From Gemmatimonadota bacterium (GTDB lineage: Bacteria > Gemmatimonadota > Gemmatimonadetes > Gemmatimonadales > Gemmatimonadaceae): a DNA stretch of 64,000 bases. A program made the position numbers and the translations under genes. A model generated the notes under the pieces. It made no database searches. It was not told where the DNA came from and was given only the letters and a program-made list of their open reading frames with translations. Shown piece after piece: positions 36,101 to 45,446 of the stretch. The stretch lies in NCBI GenBank assembly GCA_026387915.1, contig JAPLKS010000009.1, forward strand, positions 243,537 to 307,536, in the 5' to 3' direction. How positions within the stretch are numbered: position 1 is the first letter of the stretch; every line of letters starts with the position of its first letter.

Positions 36101-36462
36101 GGCGTCCATCCGCGCACGTTGTCGTTGCCGGGATGGAACGTGAGGCGGCGTGCGTCACCGCCTGCGGTTGGCACGACATACACATCCATATTTCCGTTGA
36201 TCGTCGCACTGTAGGCGACGAGCGCGCCGTCTGGCGAAAAGTGCGGCTCGGACTCCACGTCGACGGTCGAGGTGAGGCGCCGAGCGTCGCCGCCCGACCG
36301 CGCCGACACCCAAATGTCACCGCCGTGGGCGAACACCACGGCGTCCTTGGACACGGAGGGGTGCCTGAGCAACCGCGTGCCTTGCGCAGACGCGGGTGAT
36401 ACGACCAACGACGCGAGCAAGATCAGCAGCGCGCGCGTGAGCCTTGGTGTATTGCTAGTCAT
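33166..36462 (-). CDS. Secreted tricorn-type S41 peptidase with beta-propeller domains
   Basis: This 1098-residue protein has a signal peptide (cleaved after PASAQ). Two stretches of TolB/PD40 beta-propeller repeats (about 30-320 and 330-670; DIWVSARSGGDARRLT, SPDGKQLSLIDNHLN) come first. Then a helical bundle, a PDZ-like region and an S41 protease core follow. Tricorn-type catalytic features are present: His in GELTVGHSY, the nucleophile Ser in NESAGSGGDALPY, and Glu in VENEGVPPD. Relatives break peptides into short products. A GGAG Shine-Dalgarno precedes the ATG at 36462. It follows the serine hydrolase gene by about 40 bases. Confidence 0.92.
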   Translation of the reverse strand: MTSNTPRLTRALLILLASLVVSPASAQGTRLLRHPSVSKDAVVFAHGGDIWVSARSGGDARRLTSTVDVESEPHFSPDGALVAYSATINGNMDVYVVPTAGGDARRLTFHPGNDNVRGWTPDGKAVIFATERTTAPGSSYTQLYRVPVEGGLPTALPVPRAWHGALSPDAKSLAYDEIPQNFVPAWYEGSQWRRYRGGRVHPIRVMTLADHAVAKLPWTDSNDHDPMWIGNTIYFISDRDNVSNLFSYRTDTKAVKKLTNFTDFDVMNASAGPDAIVFEQGGYVHLFDIASGQARRLAITVRGDMPWARAGVRNVASAIRTAALSQTGVRAAFESRGDIFTVPADKGDVRNITHSSGTHDRGPAWAPDGARLAWFSDATGEYQLMIGDQAGLTAPRSIALPTSAYFSEANWSPDGKQLSLIDNHLNLWTMDVASGRFTKVDSDTYPDQGREMTPAWSPDSRWLTYSKGTDSHFRVVMLYSLAEGKPHQITDGLSDAITPVFDAGGRYLYFLASTDIGPRTGWLEMSSIDRPIRRSLYITLLRASDPSPLLPERGDEPVVAAAEPRARGDSAGAAARPRADSAASIDLAKIDQRILALATPAGDYSALTAGPAGSVFYVEAAAPGAPARLHKFDLKARAPMPFMDGVRSFVVSGDRKKLLYMSGAGAGARWGVVGTAAPAKVGDGALALAAMQVNLDPRAEWANIFRETWRIQREYFYDAKMQGNDWNAVYERYASWLPSVDHREDLGYLIAMTGGELTVGHSYLSGPGDNGATAPVNVGLLGADLALENGRYRITHIYSGENWNPELRAPLSAPGIDVREGDYLLEVNGVPLAPPTNPYAPFEGLAGRQVVLRVARSATGEGSRVVTVVPIASEEGLRTRAWIEHNRHVVDSLSKGVLAYVWLPNTGGPGYSYFTRYFFAQQDRQGAIIDERYNHGGMVADYIVNELDRKVMGWFAQRDGKVVTSPAAGIFGPKVMLINESAGSGGDALPYMFRARKIGTMVGTRTWGGLVGTLGTPQTIDGGGITAPALAFYDTLGKWSVENEGVPPDIMVENGAAEELAGRDMQLERAVQVALEQLAKNPVKKVARPAPIDRTRKP

Positions 36463-36503
36463 GCAGAATTCTCCAATGAAGTGAGTGACTGGCCGAGGCC
36501 AGT

Positions 36504-38084
36504 TCACTTCGTCCGTTGTTTGAGGAAGGCAACACCCAACACGCGCACCGACGCAACGCCACCGGCGCCGTCGGGGAGAAACACGAGCGCCGAACCACCG
36601 ACCGTACGTGCCGTTGCGCGCGCACGGAAGGAATCGTGCGGCGCCGGATCGAGCGCACCAAAATCGAGCGGGCCGTACTTGGCGTGGAGCACGCCGTCCG
36701 CGACGGTCACCGTGACCGCGCCGTACGTCGAGTCCGAATAGGTGCCGGCGTAGCGTTCCAACGGGAACGAAGGAACCGCTGGCGCCGTTGGGGCAGCCGC
36801 CGCCGACGCCACCGCCGCCTGACGCGCCCGAGCGGTTTCGTCGAACAGGGTATGGAGTTCCCCGCTCCAGTCGCGCGAAGCGGCACCGGTGAAGAGATCA
36901 AAGCCCTGATACATCAGCGCGTGACGCAACTCGGCGTGGTCAAGATTGGCGAGCACATACACGCCAATCTTCTGGTCCGGCATCAGGCCGATGATCGCGC
37001 TCATTCCGTCGATGCTACCGGTGTGCATCCAAACGGTGGAGCCGTGATAGTCCTGGACGAACCAGCCCAGCGCGTAGGAAAAGGTGTTCGGATTGGCGAG
37101 CCGCAGCGCGGGATACTCCGACATCGGCGCGCGGATTTGCGGCGCGACGATTTCGCGGAAGGTCGCGGGCGCGATCAACCGATTCGATCCCACACGGCCG
37201 CTGTCGAGCATAAAGCGCATCCAGCGCGACATATCGCTCACACTCGACCACACCGATCCGGCCGATGCGACGGCGTCGGTGCTTCGGACCGGCACGACCT
37301 GCACGCTGTCGCGCGCCATCCCGTGCGGCACGGCAACATTCGGCTGCCCGGCGATTCCCGACACCAGCGGAATCGACTCGCGCATGCCGAGCGGCGCAAA
37401 GATGCGGGTGCTGACGAATTTGTCCCACGACATCCCCGACAGCTTCTCCACGATCGCGCCACCAATGGAGTAGACAACGTTGTGGTACTCCCACTTCGAA
37501 CGGAACGATGACGACGGCTTCACCGTGCGAAGCCGTGTGATCATCTCAGCGTTCGTGAGGTCGCCGCGCAACCAGAGCAGGTCAATACCCGGCAGGCCAC
37601 TGCGGTGCGTGAGGATGTCACGAACAGTGAGTTCACGCGTCGCCCACGGATCATAGAGGCGGAAATCGGGGAGAATGTCGATCACTCGGTCGTCCCACTT
37701 CAGCTTGCCTTCGTCCACCAACATGGCCAGCGCCGCAGTCGTCATGGCCTTGGTGGTGGAGCCGATGGCAAAGCGGGTATGCTCGTCGGCCACCGTCGGC
37801 TTGCCGCGCTCCAGGACACCGTAGCCTTTGGCGAACACGAGCGAATCGTCTTTCACGATCGCAATGGCAAGCCCCGGTACATTCCACGCTTTTGCGGCTT
37901 TGGCCACCAGGGCGTCGAATGCCACCAGATCGACCTTCGGCGCGGCCTTGTTCGCGGCCTTCGCGGCGACCTTGTCGGCCTTCGACTGCGCTCCCGCACT
38001 CGAAGCGACGAGCACCGCCACCATCATCACGTGCAACAGCCGAGCGCAGGCGCGCCCGCTGGGAACTTTACGACTCGCAATCAT
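36504..38084 (-). CDS. Secreted serine hydrolase, class C beta-lactamase/penicillin-binding-protein fold
   Basis: This 526-residue exported protein carries the SxxK motif as STTK (Ser109-Lys112), a YxN motif as YHN (in WEYHNVVYS) and HTG in place of KTG (MHTGSIDG). A C-terminal lipocalin-like DUF3471-type domain (about 430-526) follows. Such proteins are esterases, D-amino peptidases or dipeptidases rather than beta-lactamases. The N-terminus is Ala/Lys-rich after the signal peptide (ADKVAAKAANKAAPK). ATGA overlap with the CocE-type gene upstream indicates co-translation. Confidence 0.88.
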   Translation of the reverse strand: MIASRKVPSGRACARLLHVMMVAVLVASSAGAQSKADKVAAKAANKAAPKVDLVAFDALVAKAAKAWNVPGLAIAIVKDDSLVFAKGYGVLERGKPTVADEHTRFAIGSTTKAMTTAALAMLVDEGKLKWDDRVIDILPDFRLYDPWATRELTVRDILTHRSGLPGIDLLWLRGDLTNAEMITRLRTVKPSSSFRSKWEYHNVVYSIGGAIVEKLSGMSWDKFVSTRIFAPLGMRESIPLVSGIAGQPNVAVPHGMARDSVQVVPVRSTDAVASAGSVWSSVSDMSRWMRFMLDSGRVGSNRLIAPATFREIVAPQIRAPMSEYPALRLANPNTFSYALGWFVQDYHGSTVWMHTGSIDGMSAIIGLMPDQKIGVYVLANLDHAELRHALMYQGFDLFTGAASRDWSGELHTLFDETARARQAAVASAAAAPTAPAVPSFPLERYAGTYSDSTYGAVTVTVADGVLHAKYGPLDFGALDPAPHDSFRARATARTVGGSALVFLPDGAGGVASVRVLGVAFLKQRTK

Positions 38085-39973
38085 GGTGTGGCTCCGGTAC
38101 GGTTGGAAACGACTGGAAACTCGACATAGGATGAACGGCCCGGCGCCCGCCAGATGCGTTGCGTCGCGCGAATAAAATCAGTCGGCTTGGCCTCAAAGAT
38201 GTTGGGCACGAAGCGCTGTGGGTTGCGATCAATGAGCGGGAACCAGCTGCTCTGCACCTGCACGCGAATGCGATGCCCCTTCAGGAACCGATACGCTTGC
38301 GTGTGCAGGTCAATCGTGAATTCATTCACGGCGCCCGGCACGAGGGCCTTGGGCTTTTCGAAGCTCTCGCGGAAGCGCCCGCGAAACACGTCGTTCGCCA
38401 CCATGAACTGAAAACCGCCCATCTTCGGGTCGGCCGCGTTCCCTTCGGGGAGCACATCAATGAGCTTCACCACCCAGTCGGCATCGCTGCCGGTGGTGGA
38501 CGCAAAGAGGTGTGCGGCGATCGATCCGCCGAGCGTCACATCTTCTGTGAGAACGGGTGTCTCCCACGCGGCAACGTCCACGCGGTCTTGCACGAAGCGT
38601 TGATCGTCGGAGAGCCAGGTGGACCAGGTCGAGCCGCGGCCGCCAAGCGATGCCACAATGGGACGAGCGCGATACGGCACGGGCGCCGCGGGGTCGCTGA
38701 TGTATTCGTCATACGCGGCCGTGGCGCTCGCGGCTGGGGCGTTGAACGACAGGGCGCCCGCCGGCCCGAAATACAGCTTCCGCTGCGTCACGCCGGCTTT
38801 GAGCGGCCAACTCTCGTACGACCGCCACGCATTCGCGCCGGCCTCGAACACCGTGGCCTCGGCGAGGTGAAGTTCTCCCTTCCCCTTGAGCCAGTAGGCA
38901 AACCAGGGCGCTTCAATCCTCGAGCGATACTCGCGCGCCGTGGGCGCTCCAAAGTCGATGGGACCGAGCTTCTGTCCACTCGCGCCGCGCCACCCGCCGT
39001 GGTTCCACGGGCCCACCACGAGATAGTTCTGGTGATTGGTATCGAAGCGCTCGAGTGCCTCGTAGATGGTCACCGCGCCATAGAAATCTTCTTGGTCCCA
39101 CCAGCCGGCGACGCTGAGCGTCGGCACGGTCACGCGGGTGAGGTACTTGGTCACCCACTCGCGCTGCCAGAAGGCGTCGAAATTGGGATGGCTCGCAAAG
39201 TTCCCCCACGTGGGGAGCGAGCCGTTGAGTTTTGCCGGCACGTTTGACAGCGGCCCGAGATCGAGAAACCATTTGTAGCTGTCGTATTGATCGAAGGCGA
39301 ACGGTGTAATCGTCTTGCTCGCCTCCATCATGGCGACATACTCAAACCCGTAGCTCAGACGGAACGCGCCGTTATGATGAAAGTCGTCCCCGAGAAACAT
39401 CGACGCGGGTGAGGCCTGCGGTGACACGGCCTTGAGCGCCGGATGCGGATCGAGCATCGACATCACGGTGAGCCAACCCGGATACGAGACGCCGAGCTGC
39501 CCGACGCGGCCGTTGTTGTGGGGAACGTTTTTGAGCAACCACTCAATGGTGTCCCAGGTGTCGCTCGCTTCGTCGACCGCTTTGGGATCGCTCTTGTCGC
39601 GTGGCGGGCGCAGCATCACGAACTGTCCTTCGCTCGTGAAGCGACCACGATTGTCCTGGTAAACAAAGATGTAGCCCTCGCGCGCCAGTTCCGCGTAGGA
39701 GGTGGCAAAGCTGCCCCCAGCGCCGGCAATGCCGTACGGCGTGCGCGTGAGAATAAAGGGGAGATCCGTGGTGTTCGCTTTGGGCGTGTAGATGAGCGTG
39801 TGGAGCGAGACTCCGTCACGCATCGGGATCATCACTTCGCGTCGGTCGAACCAGGCGGCGTTCGGCACTGTATCGCCAACGCTTGGAGCCTGCGCGCGGG
39901 CGGAGCCGGCGGCGGTCACGGCGAGTAGAGCGGCGAACACCAACCGCGCGACGCCGACGGGGATCCTAGGCAT
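38081..39973 (-). CDS. Secreted CocE/NonD (X-Pro dipeptidyl-peptidase-like) hydrolase
   Basis: This 630-residue exported hydrolase has a signal peptide (to about residue 28), then the family start MIPMRDGVSLHTLIYTPK. The nucleophile elbow is GVSYPG (Ser163), the catalytic Asp and His regions are SVAGWWDQEDFYG and GPWNHGG, and a C-terminal jelly-roll domain follows. Family members act as acyl-peptide or ester hydrolases, including Xaa-Pro dipeptidyl-peptidases and cephalosporin acylases. It is the first of five co-directional genes that appear to form one transcription unit. Confidence 0.9.
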   Translation of the reverse strand: MPRIPVGVARLVFAALLAVTAAGSARAQAPSVGDTVPNAAWFDRREVMIPMRDGVSLHTLIYTPKANTTDLPFILTRTPYGIAGAGGSFATSYAELAREGYIFVYQDNRGRFTSEGQFVMLRPPRDKSDPKAVDEASDTWDTIEWLLKNVPHNNGRVGQLGVSYPGWLTVMSMLDPHPALKAVSPQASPASMFLGDDFHHNGAFRLSYGFEYVAMMEASKTITPFAFDQYDSYKWFLDLGPLSNVPAKLNGSLPTWGNFASHPNFDAFWQREWVTKYLTRVTVPTLSVAGWWDQEDFYGAVTIYEALERFDTNHQNYLVVGPWNHGGWRGASGQKLGPIDFGAPTAREYRSRIEAPWFAYWLKGKGELHLAEATVFEAGANAWRSYESWPLKAGVTQRKLYFGPAGALSFNAPAASATAAYDEYISDPAAPVPYRARPIVASLGGRGSTWSTWLSDDQRFVQDRVDVAAWETPVLTEDVTLGGSIAAHLFASTTGSDADWVVKLIDVLPEGNAADPKMGGFQFMVANDVFRGRFRESFEKPKALVPGAVNEFTIDLHTQAYRFLKGHRIRVQVQSSWFPLIDRNPQRFVPNIFEAKPTDFIRATQRIWRAPGRSSYVEFPVVSNRTGATP

Positions 39974-40000
39974 GTGTCGCTGGAGCAGAAGGGTGAACGC

Positions 40001-40038
40001 AAGACGGGCGCGGCGAGTCCTTCCGCCGCGCCCGTCTT
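40001..40038 (-). terminator. Hairpin terminator after susD-like gene
   Basis: A perfect 15-bp stem (40001-40015 with 40024-40038), 8-nt loop, lies directly after the SusD-like gene and before the CocE-type gene. It probably ends the susCD transcript and separates it from the downstream hydrolase genes. A T-rich tail is weak on the minus strand. Confidence 0.75.
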
Positions 40039-40045
40039 ACGATAC

Positions 40046-41344
40046 TTACGGTTTTACGAAGTTGGGATTGTTGACTCGCTCAACATCTGGCAGAGGGAAA
40101 CAGGACTGCGATCCATAGGTACCGCCGTTCGGGAAGAGCGTGCCCGAGGCGGGGCTGAGCTCGATACTGTACCGTCGAATGTCACCGAGCCGGTGTCCCT
40201 CAAGGAAGAACTCGCGACGACGTTCTTCAATGACCTGCGCCAACACCTGCGCCGAGGTGAGCCCCGTGCCGTCATACGCCGGGATGCCGGCCTTTGTGTG
40301 CAAGGCGTTGATGAATGCCACGGCCGACGTCAGGTTGTTGGTCGAGACGGCATTCTCCGCCTGAATGAGCTGCGACTCCGCCCAGCGCGTGATGGCCATG
40401 GGCGACGTCGCGGTGAGCGACTTGCTCGCCTGCCACACCGCACCACCGGTCGTACCTAATTTGCCACTATTCACCACGGAAACCCGGGGATCAGCAACTC
40501 CGCCGAAGGTCAGACCACGGTACGACGGATCGACCGTAAAGAAGAAGTTCAGCACGGTCGTCACGTAGGCCGCATTCTGGCGCCGCGCGTTCGTCGCATC
40601 AACGGAAATATTGGCGACGTAGTTTGCATCCGTGATTTTCGCTGCATCGGCCGCCGCAGCCGACAGGCTCCCAAGGTTTTGCAACGTGCGCGCGCGTCCC
40701 ATGGTCGCGAGGCTGATCGTCGCGGCGTCACCGGCGGTCGTCGCGGCGGTGATCGCCTTGTCGAATCGAATTTTCGCTTCGGCAAAGAGCTGCGCCGGCG
40801 TCATCTCCGGTCCGACGTTGATCGCCGCCGAGCACATCCCCTCGCCGAGCAGCACGAGGCTATAGCCGCTATACGCATAGGATTGACCAATGAGCTTGGT
40901 ACGATTGGTCACCTGCGCATCAGTCCATGCTTCGAGTTTCGCTGCGACGGTATCGGCGGACGCGCGTGCGGTGGAGAGCGGCGTGTAGATACCAGGAACC
41001 TGAAGGCTGCTGGCGCAGCTCGCCGTACCGTACCCCGAGTTGCTGGGCAGCGTGCGGCGGTCATAGTCGAACGTATTCGAACTCGAGATCGCGTTGGAGA
41101 GTTCGTCCATTAAGACACCGCTCCCAACGGCGTAGCGCGAGAAGGCGCACTCAAAATCGCCGATCGCGCCGTTCACGAGCAGCTGCGCGTTGGCCGGCAC
41201 GTACAGTGTCGACGCGGACAGCTGGCCCGGGTTTTCCTGCTTAAGAGTCGTGAGTTCACTGCACGCCATGGCAGCCCCAAGCCCCAGTACGGCGGCAAGG
41301 GCAAGCGCCTGGCGAGCGGGCGAACGGTGCGAGATGCGGGTCAT
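40046..41344 (-). CDS. SusD/RagB-family outer-membrane lipoprotein
   Basis: SusD-like proteins are surface lipoproteins that lid a SusC-type TonB-dependent channel and capture the nutrient. The 432 residues have a lipoprotein signal (lipobox AAMAC, Cys28) and the helical SusD fold. The conserved C-terminal block QVIEERRREFFLEGHRLGDIRRY is near perfect. The ATG at 41344 is chosen for its GGAG Shine-Dalgarno; one at 41377 is possible. It is short for the family. It follows the SusC gene by about 35 bases. Confidence 0.92.
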   Translation of the reverse strand: MTRISHRSPARQALALAAVLGLGAAMACSELTTLKQENPGQLSASTLYVPANAQLLVNGAIGDFECAFSRYAVGSGVLMDELSNAISSSNTFDYDRRTLPSNSGYGTASCASSLQVPGIYTPLSTARASADTVAAKLEAWTDAQVTNRTKLIGQSYAYSGYSLVLLGEGMCSAAINVGPEMTPAQLFAEAKIRFDKAITAATTAGDAATISLATMGRARTLQNLGSLSAAAADAAKITDANYVANISVDATNARRQNAAYVTTVLNFFFTVDPSYRGLTFGGVADPRVSVVNSGKLGTTGGAVWQASKSLTATSPMAITRWAESQLIQAENAVSTNNLTSAVAFINALHTKAGIPAYDGTGLTSAQVLAQVIEERRREFFLEGHRLGDIRRYSIELSPASGTLFPNGGTYGSQSCFPLPDVERVNNPNFVKP

Positions 41345-41379
41345 CGTGCGCAGTCTCCGAATGATGTGTGGGCGCATGG

Positions 41380-44300
41380 TTAGAACTTGTAGTTCAGCGT
41401 GAGCAAAATGCGCTGCAACGGCGGCACCAATCCCTGATCTTGGGTGGTGATCGACGTTGCGGCATTGGCGGAGTTGACCTCAGGATCGATTCCCGAATAC
41501 TTGCTCCAGAGGTGCAGCTCACGTGCGGCCAGCGTCATCGACGCGCGCGAGAGGCCCGGCAGCCAATCTGGGAACGAATACGTGGCCGACAGTTCGCGGA
41601 ACTTCACGAACGAGCCGTCCTCAATAAAGGCGTCGCCCATCTGGGCGCTGTAGGCCGAGATGTTCGCCGCCGCCACATACGTCGCCGGGTAGTTCTTGGG
41701 GTTGTAGTTGACGTCGCACAAACCGGCGCCCGCAAGTCCCTGGCAGCGAATCTTGTCGACGGCGTTCACCAAACGGTTGCCGCTGCGGAAGTCGACCAAC
41801 GCGTACAGACGCAGACGCTTGTACAACGTCAGCGTGTTGCCGAGCGACCCAGAACGCGCGGGGGTCGGTGAACCCAAATACACGAACGGCGCGGTCGCGC
41901 AGGCCACCGACGCTTTCCCCGGGCCACCGTCACACAGGACATTCGTCGCAAAGCCGGTCGTGGCATCATGGTCCGCCGACACTACCCGACGTGACCACAA
42001 GCCGCCGATCGGATAGCCGATCACATTGAACTGCCCCTCGCTGGTCACCAGCGAGGGCACGCCGCCGAGGCTCTTGATGATGTCGCCATTGGTGCTGATG
42101 GAGTAGGTGATCTGCCAATCAACATTCTTGCGGCTCATCGCCTGATAGGTCAGCAACAACTCGGCGCCGCTGTTATCGACTTGACCCAAGTTGGAGAACT
42201 GCGTGCCAGCGAAGCCGCTCGACGGCGCGATGCCGCGGGCGACGATTTCGTCGAAGGTCTTCTTGGTCCAATAGGTCAGGTCGAAAGAGAGCCGCCCCAT
42301 GAGGCTGCCCTCGATGCCCACTTCGAACTCTTTGCCACGCTCTGGCTTGAGACCGGAGTTGCCGATAGAGCCTGGCGTCACGGCGTTCGTGCCGCCGGGG
42401 CCCTGCACCGGCGTGAAGGTGCGGAGGGCCGCGAATGCGGCCGGCTGGCGGCCTGACTCACCGTAGGCAGTACGCAGACGCAGCGCGTCGACCCACTTAT
42501 TGGCCTTCCAGAACGACTCCTCGCTGACGACCCACGTCCCACTAATCTTGGGATACGTGACCCACTTGAATCCGCTGCCGAATGCGCTGTTGTTGTCCAC
42601 GCGAACCGCCGCGGTGACAAAGACGCGATCGCGCCAGCCGAACCGCTGCTGGAAATAGCCGCCGATCGTGGTGTTCAGCGTGTAGCTCTGCGTCGGCGTG
42701 ATCGGCGTTGCGGTGGCGGAAATCATCTCGACGCCCGGTGCCGGGAACGAGAGGCCACCGGCGGTGCTGATGTTCAACTCCGTGCGATAGAACTGAAGAC
42801 CGAGCGACGACGTCGAGCTGATCGTCGGCGTGATATTGGCCGTTGCCGTGCTGGAATAATCGCCCGTGATATACGAATAGTTCCGCAGCGTCTGCGCGAT
42901 ACGTCCGGCCGCCGCTGACGGGGAAAGCCCAGCCGACAAATCGGGCGTCGCGAACCGCTCGAGGTCGCGATCGTCTTCGTTCGTCTGGTCGAGGCCAACC
43001 ACAAGGCGCTGCGTGAGCCACGAGAACGGATGATGCGTAATCGTCTCGCTCCCCGTGAAGCGATTGACCGCCTGCGAGTTATCCCACAGCTTCTGCGCGA
43101 CGCCAGGCTGCCAGTTCGGGTAGAAGCCGCGCCCCGCTGGGAAGAGCGAGGAATGCCCCGCTTCGGCGCCGAGCATTGCCGACGCGCCAAAGTCCGTGCC
43201 GAGGTGCGCGTTGAGATTGACAAAGTTCAGGCTCGTGGCGAGCACGAGCTCCGGCGTCGCCACCACATTGAGGTTGGCATGCGTCGTGAATCGACGGAGC
43301 GCGTTATTTGCCTCAATGCCCTGGTCGTTCTCAAAATCGCCGGACACATAATAGGAGATGCCGTCGCGGCCGCCGGACACGGCGGCCGTGTAATCACGGG
43401 TCGTGCCCGTATTGAAGAGCGGCGTGCCGCGCGCCGCTTCCTGCTTGACGCCATTCCACGGAATGATCGTGCCCGTGGCGTCCTTGAAATAGTTGGTCCT
43501 GATGCGGTTGCCCGCATCGGTAAAATCGAGCGAGCCAGCTTTGATCTGGAAGTTCCAGTGCGCCTTGCCCGCCGCAGCGCCCTTTTTGGTGATGACCTGG
43601 ATGACGCCGTTGGCGGCTTCGGTTCCATAGATGGTCGCCGCCGACGGACCCTTGATGATTTCGATGCTCTCGATGTCTTCGGGGTTAATGTCGTTCAGAC
43701 GCCCACCGACGGAGCCACCCTGCGCCGAAAACCCGCCCGCGCCCACGCCAAGGCCGGTCGCGCTGTTCACGCGAATACCGTCCACGTAAAGCAACGGAGA
43801 GTTGTCGAGCGACAAACTCGAGCGCCCGCGAATTTGAATGGCCTGCGACGCGCCGAGGCGCGACGTGCCGGTCGCCACCACCACGCCAGGCGCGCGCGCC
43901 GCGAGGAGGTTGCTGAGGCTCGGCGCGACAGACTTCCCGAGGGCGTCTGACACGTCGATGGTCACCACCGAGTTGCCGATCGAACGACGCGTTTCGCCGC
44001 CGGCCGTACCGGTCACAACGACCTGATCGAGGGAGATCGCGGCCGGCTGCAGCTCGACGTCGAGCGTCACGTCACGCGAGGCAGCAACGGTCACCGACGA
44101 GCGCGTGCCCGTGTACCCGATGCGACGCACCGTCACAAAACGCGCGCCCGTAGGCACGTTCGCCAGACGATAGCGGCCGTCAGTCCCGGTCGCGCCCGCA
44201 ATCAGCGTCCCCTCGACGCCGATCGTGGCGCCGGCGATGGGTTGCTGCGTGCGTGCATCCTTAATGACGCCGGCGATCGCGCCGACCGCCGTGCCCTGAG

Positions 44301-44403
44301 CCGGCAGGACGCTGGGCGCCCACGTCAGCTGCAACACGCCGAGGAGCATCCACGCTACTCGGGACGCTCTCCGCAGGAACAACTGGTGAATAATCGGACG
44401 CAT
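41380..44403 (-). CDS. SusC/RagA-family TonB-linked outer-membrane protein
   Basis: This is a TonB-dependent outer-membrane channel of 1007 residues. A signal peptide (ending VLPAQG) leads to a carboxypeptidase-regulatory-like domain (about 40-120, GVIKDARTQQPIAGATIGVEG), the plug domain with the SusC-type motif EDIESIEIIKGPSAATIYGT, and a large 22-strand-type barrel ending in the expected aromatic residue (LTLNYKF). It works with the SusD-like lipoprotein to import oligomers such as glycans or peptides. The ATG at 44403 has a strong AGGAG Shine-Dalgarno. The substrate is not readable from sequence. Confidence 0.94.
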   Translation of the reverse strand: MRPIIHQLFLRRASRVAWMLLGVLQLTWAPSVLPAQGTAVGAIAGVIKDARTQQPIAGATIGVEGTLIAGATGTDGRYRLANVPTGARFVTVRRIGYTGTRSSVTVAASRDVTLDVELQPAAISLDQVVVTGTAGGETRRSIGNSVVTIDVSDALGKSVAPSLSNLLAARAPGVVVATGTSRLGASQAIQIRGRSSLSLDNSPLLYVDGIRVNSATGLGVGAGGFSAQGGSVGGRLNDINPEDIESIEIIKGPSAATIYGTEAANGVIQVITKKGAAAGKAHWNFQIKAGSLDFTDAGNRIRTNYFKDATGTIIPWNGVKQEAARGTPLFNTGTTRDYTAAVSGGRDGISYYVSGDFENDQGIEANNALRRFTTHANLNVVATPELVLATSLNFVNLNAHLGTDFGASAMLGAEAGHSSLFPAGRGFYPNWQPGVAQKLWDNSQAVNRFTGSETITHHPFSWLTQRLVVGLDQTNEDDRDLERFATPDLSAGLSPSAAAGRIAQTLRNYSYITGDYSSTATANITPTISSTSSLGLQFYRTELNISTAGGLSFPAPGVEMISATATPITPTQSYTLNTTIGGYFQQRFGWRDRVFVTAAVRVDNNSAFGSGFKWVTYPKISGTWVVSEESFWKANKWVDALRLRTAYGESGRQPAAFAALRTFTPVQGPGGTNAVTPGSIGNSGLKPERGKEFEVGIEGSLMGRLSFDLTYWTKKTFDEIVARGIAPSSGFAGTQFSNLGQVDNSGAELLLTYQAMSRKNVDWQITYSISTNGDIIKSLGGVPSLVTSEGQFNVIGYPIGGLWSRRVVSADHDATTGFATNVLCDGGPGKASVACATAPFVYLGSPTPARSGSLGNTLTLYKRLRLYALVDFRSGNRLVNAVDKIRCQGLAGAGLCDVNYNPKNYPATYVAAANISAYSAQMGDAFIEDGSFVKFRELSATYSFPDWLPGLSRASMTLAARELHLWSKYSGIDPEVNSANAATSITTQDQGLVPPLQRILLTLNYKF

Positions 44404-44494
44404 GCGAATCTCCTCTCGGGTAAAGAAACGAACCAACACGGTGCCACGGCAACGAACAACAACGTCGAGCCAACCGGAATCGCCTATGGAGCGC

Positions 44495-45343
44495 CTACCG
44501 GGTAAAGCGATAGAATGCACGCAGCGCCGTCTCATCACGCACAAACCCCGTGACGGCGTAGCCGCTGTCGAGCAGACTGTGAAAATGCGAGCGGGTCGCC
44601 AGGCGCCACTGCCCCGCGAGGGCGGGATCCGTATTGACAATGACCTGAATATCCACGGGGACTTCCACGAGCACCGCAGACGCGCCGAGCTCCCGCGCGG
44701 ACGGCGCGACGCCACGCTCGCCCACCGACCGCACGGGCTCGTGCTCGCAGACGCCGAGTTCGTGGTACGGGAGCGGCACCGACGCGGCATCGGTCATCGC
44801 CACGACCCGATCCGTGGCGATACCGAGGTGCAGCGGGCTGGCCGTGACACCATAGAGGTTGTCAACATATGACACGATACGCGCACCCAGCCGCGTAACG
44901 TTGAGATGCGCATTGCGCGCCTGTAGCGGATCGAACGTCCAGAAGATGCGCGTGACGCCGCGTCGCGCGAGTTCGGCGCGCTGATACTCCTTGAGCAGTC
45001 GACCGATGCCGGCTCCGCGTACCTCGCCGCGCACGGCGAGCATGTGCGACCAGTGCAAGGGTCCTTCGGCGTCGGCGCCCGGCAAACCAAACACGAAGCC
45101 CACCAAGGCGTCGTGCTCATCGAATGCCCCCACCACGAGACCGCCGATGTGTTCGGCGACCGTGAGGAGCGAGGCGTGGACGGTTTCGCCGTCGCGCCCC
45201 CAGGTGGCCTCCTGCAACGCGACGCAGGCGCGAAAATCCGCGATGTCGTCGAGGGTGCGGAGTTGGACCCCCCCGATCGCGCCGGAACCGGACGCGCGCG
45301 TAGCGGAGGGCGCTTCAGCGGGGTGAATGCCGAGGGGCTGCAC
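44495..45343 (-). CDS. GNAT-superfamily acetyltransferase (COG3375-like)
   Basis: This 282-residue protein has a GNAT domain in its first half, with the acetyl-CoA-binding segment SHMLAVRGEVRGAGIGRLLKEYQ. A second part ends VTGFVRDETALRAFYRFTR, as in the COG3375 group of predicted acetyltransferases. The acceptor is unknown. The GTG at 45343 is chosen for the GGAG Shine-Dalgarno 5 bases upstream; a TTG at 45418 would add an unlikely basic stretch. It is divergent from the GntR regulator, which may control it. Confidence 0.83.
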   Translation of the reverse strand: MQPLGIHPAEAPSATRASGSGAIGGVQLRTLDDIADFRACVALQEATWGRDGETVHASLLTVAEHIGGLVVGAFDEHDALVGFVFGLPGADAEGPLHWSHMLAVRGEVRGAGIGRLLKEYQRAELARRGVTRIFWTFDPLQARNAHLNVTRLGARIVSYVDNLYGVTASPLHLGIATDRVVAMTDAASVPLPYHELGVCEHEPVRSVGERGVAPSARELGASAVLVEVPVDIQVIVNTDPALAGQWRLATRSHFHSLLDSGYAVTGFVRDETALRAFYRFTR

Positions 45344-45430
45344 AAATCTCCGAAGGGGCGGAATGCCTGCACGAAATACCCGATATGCAAGAGTACGACA
45401 GCGATAGGAATACCGCAATGGTGTACCAAA

Positions 45431-45446
45431 TTGTATCCCGATACTG
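45431..45446. promoter_or_regulatory. Candidate GntR operator
   Basis: GTATC-CC-GATAC (45433-45444) is a perfect 5-bp inverted repeat with a 2-base spacer, inside the 174-base divergent region between the GNAT and GntR genes. FadR/FCD-type GntR regulators bind short palindromes of this size near their own promoter. Only the symmetry and place support this. Confidence 0.4.
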
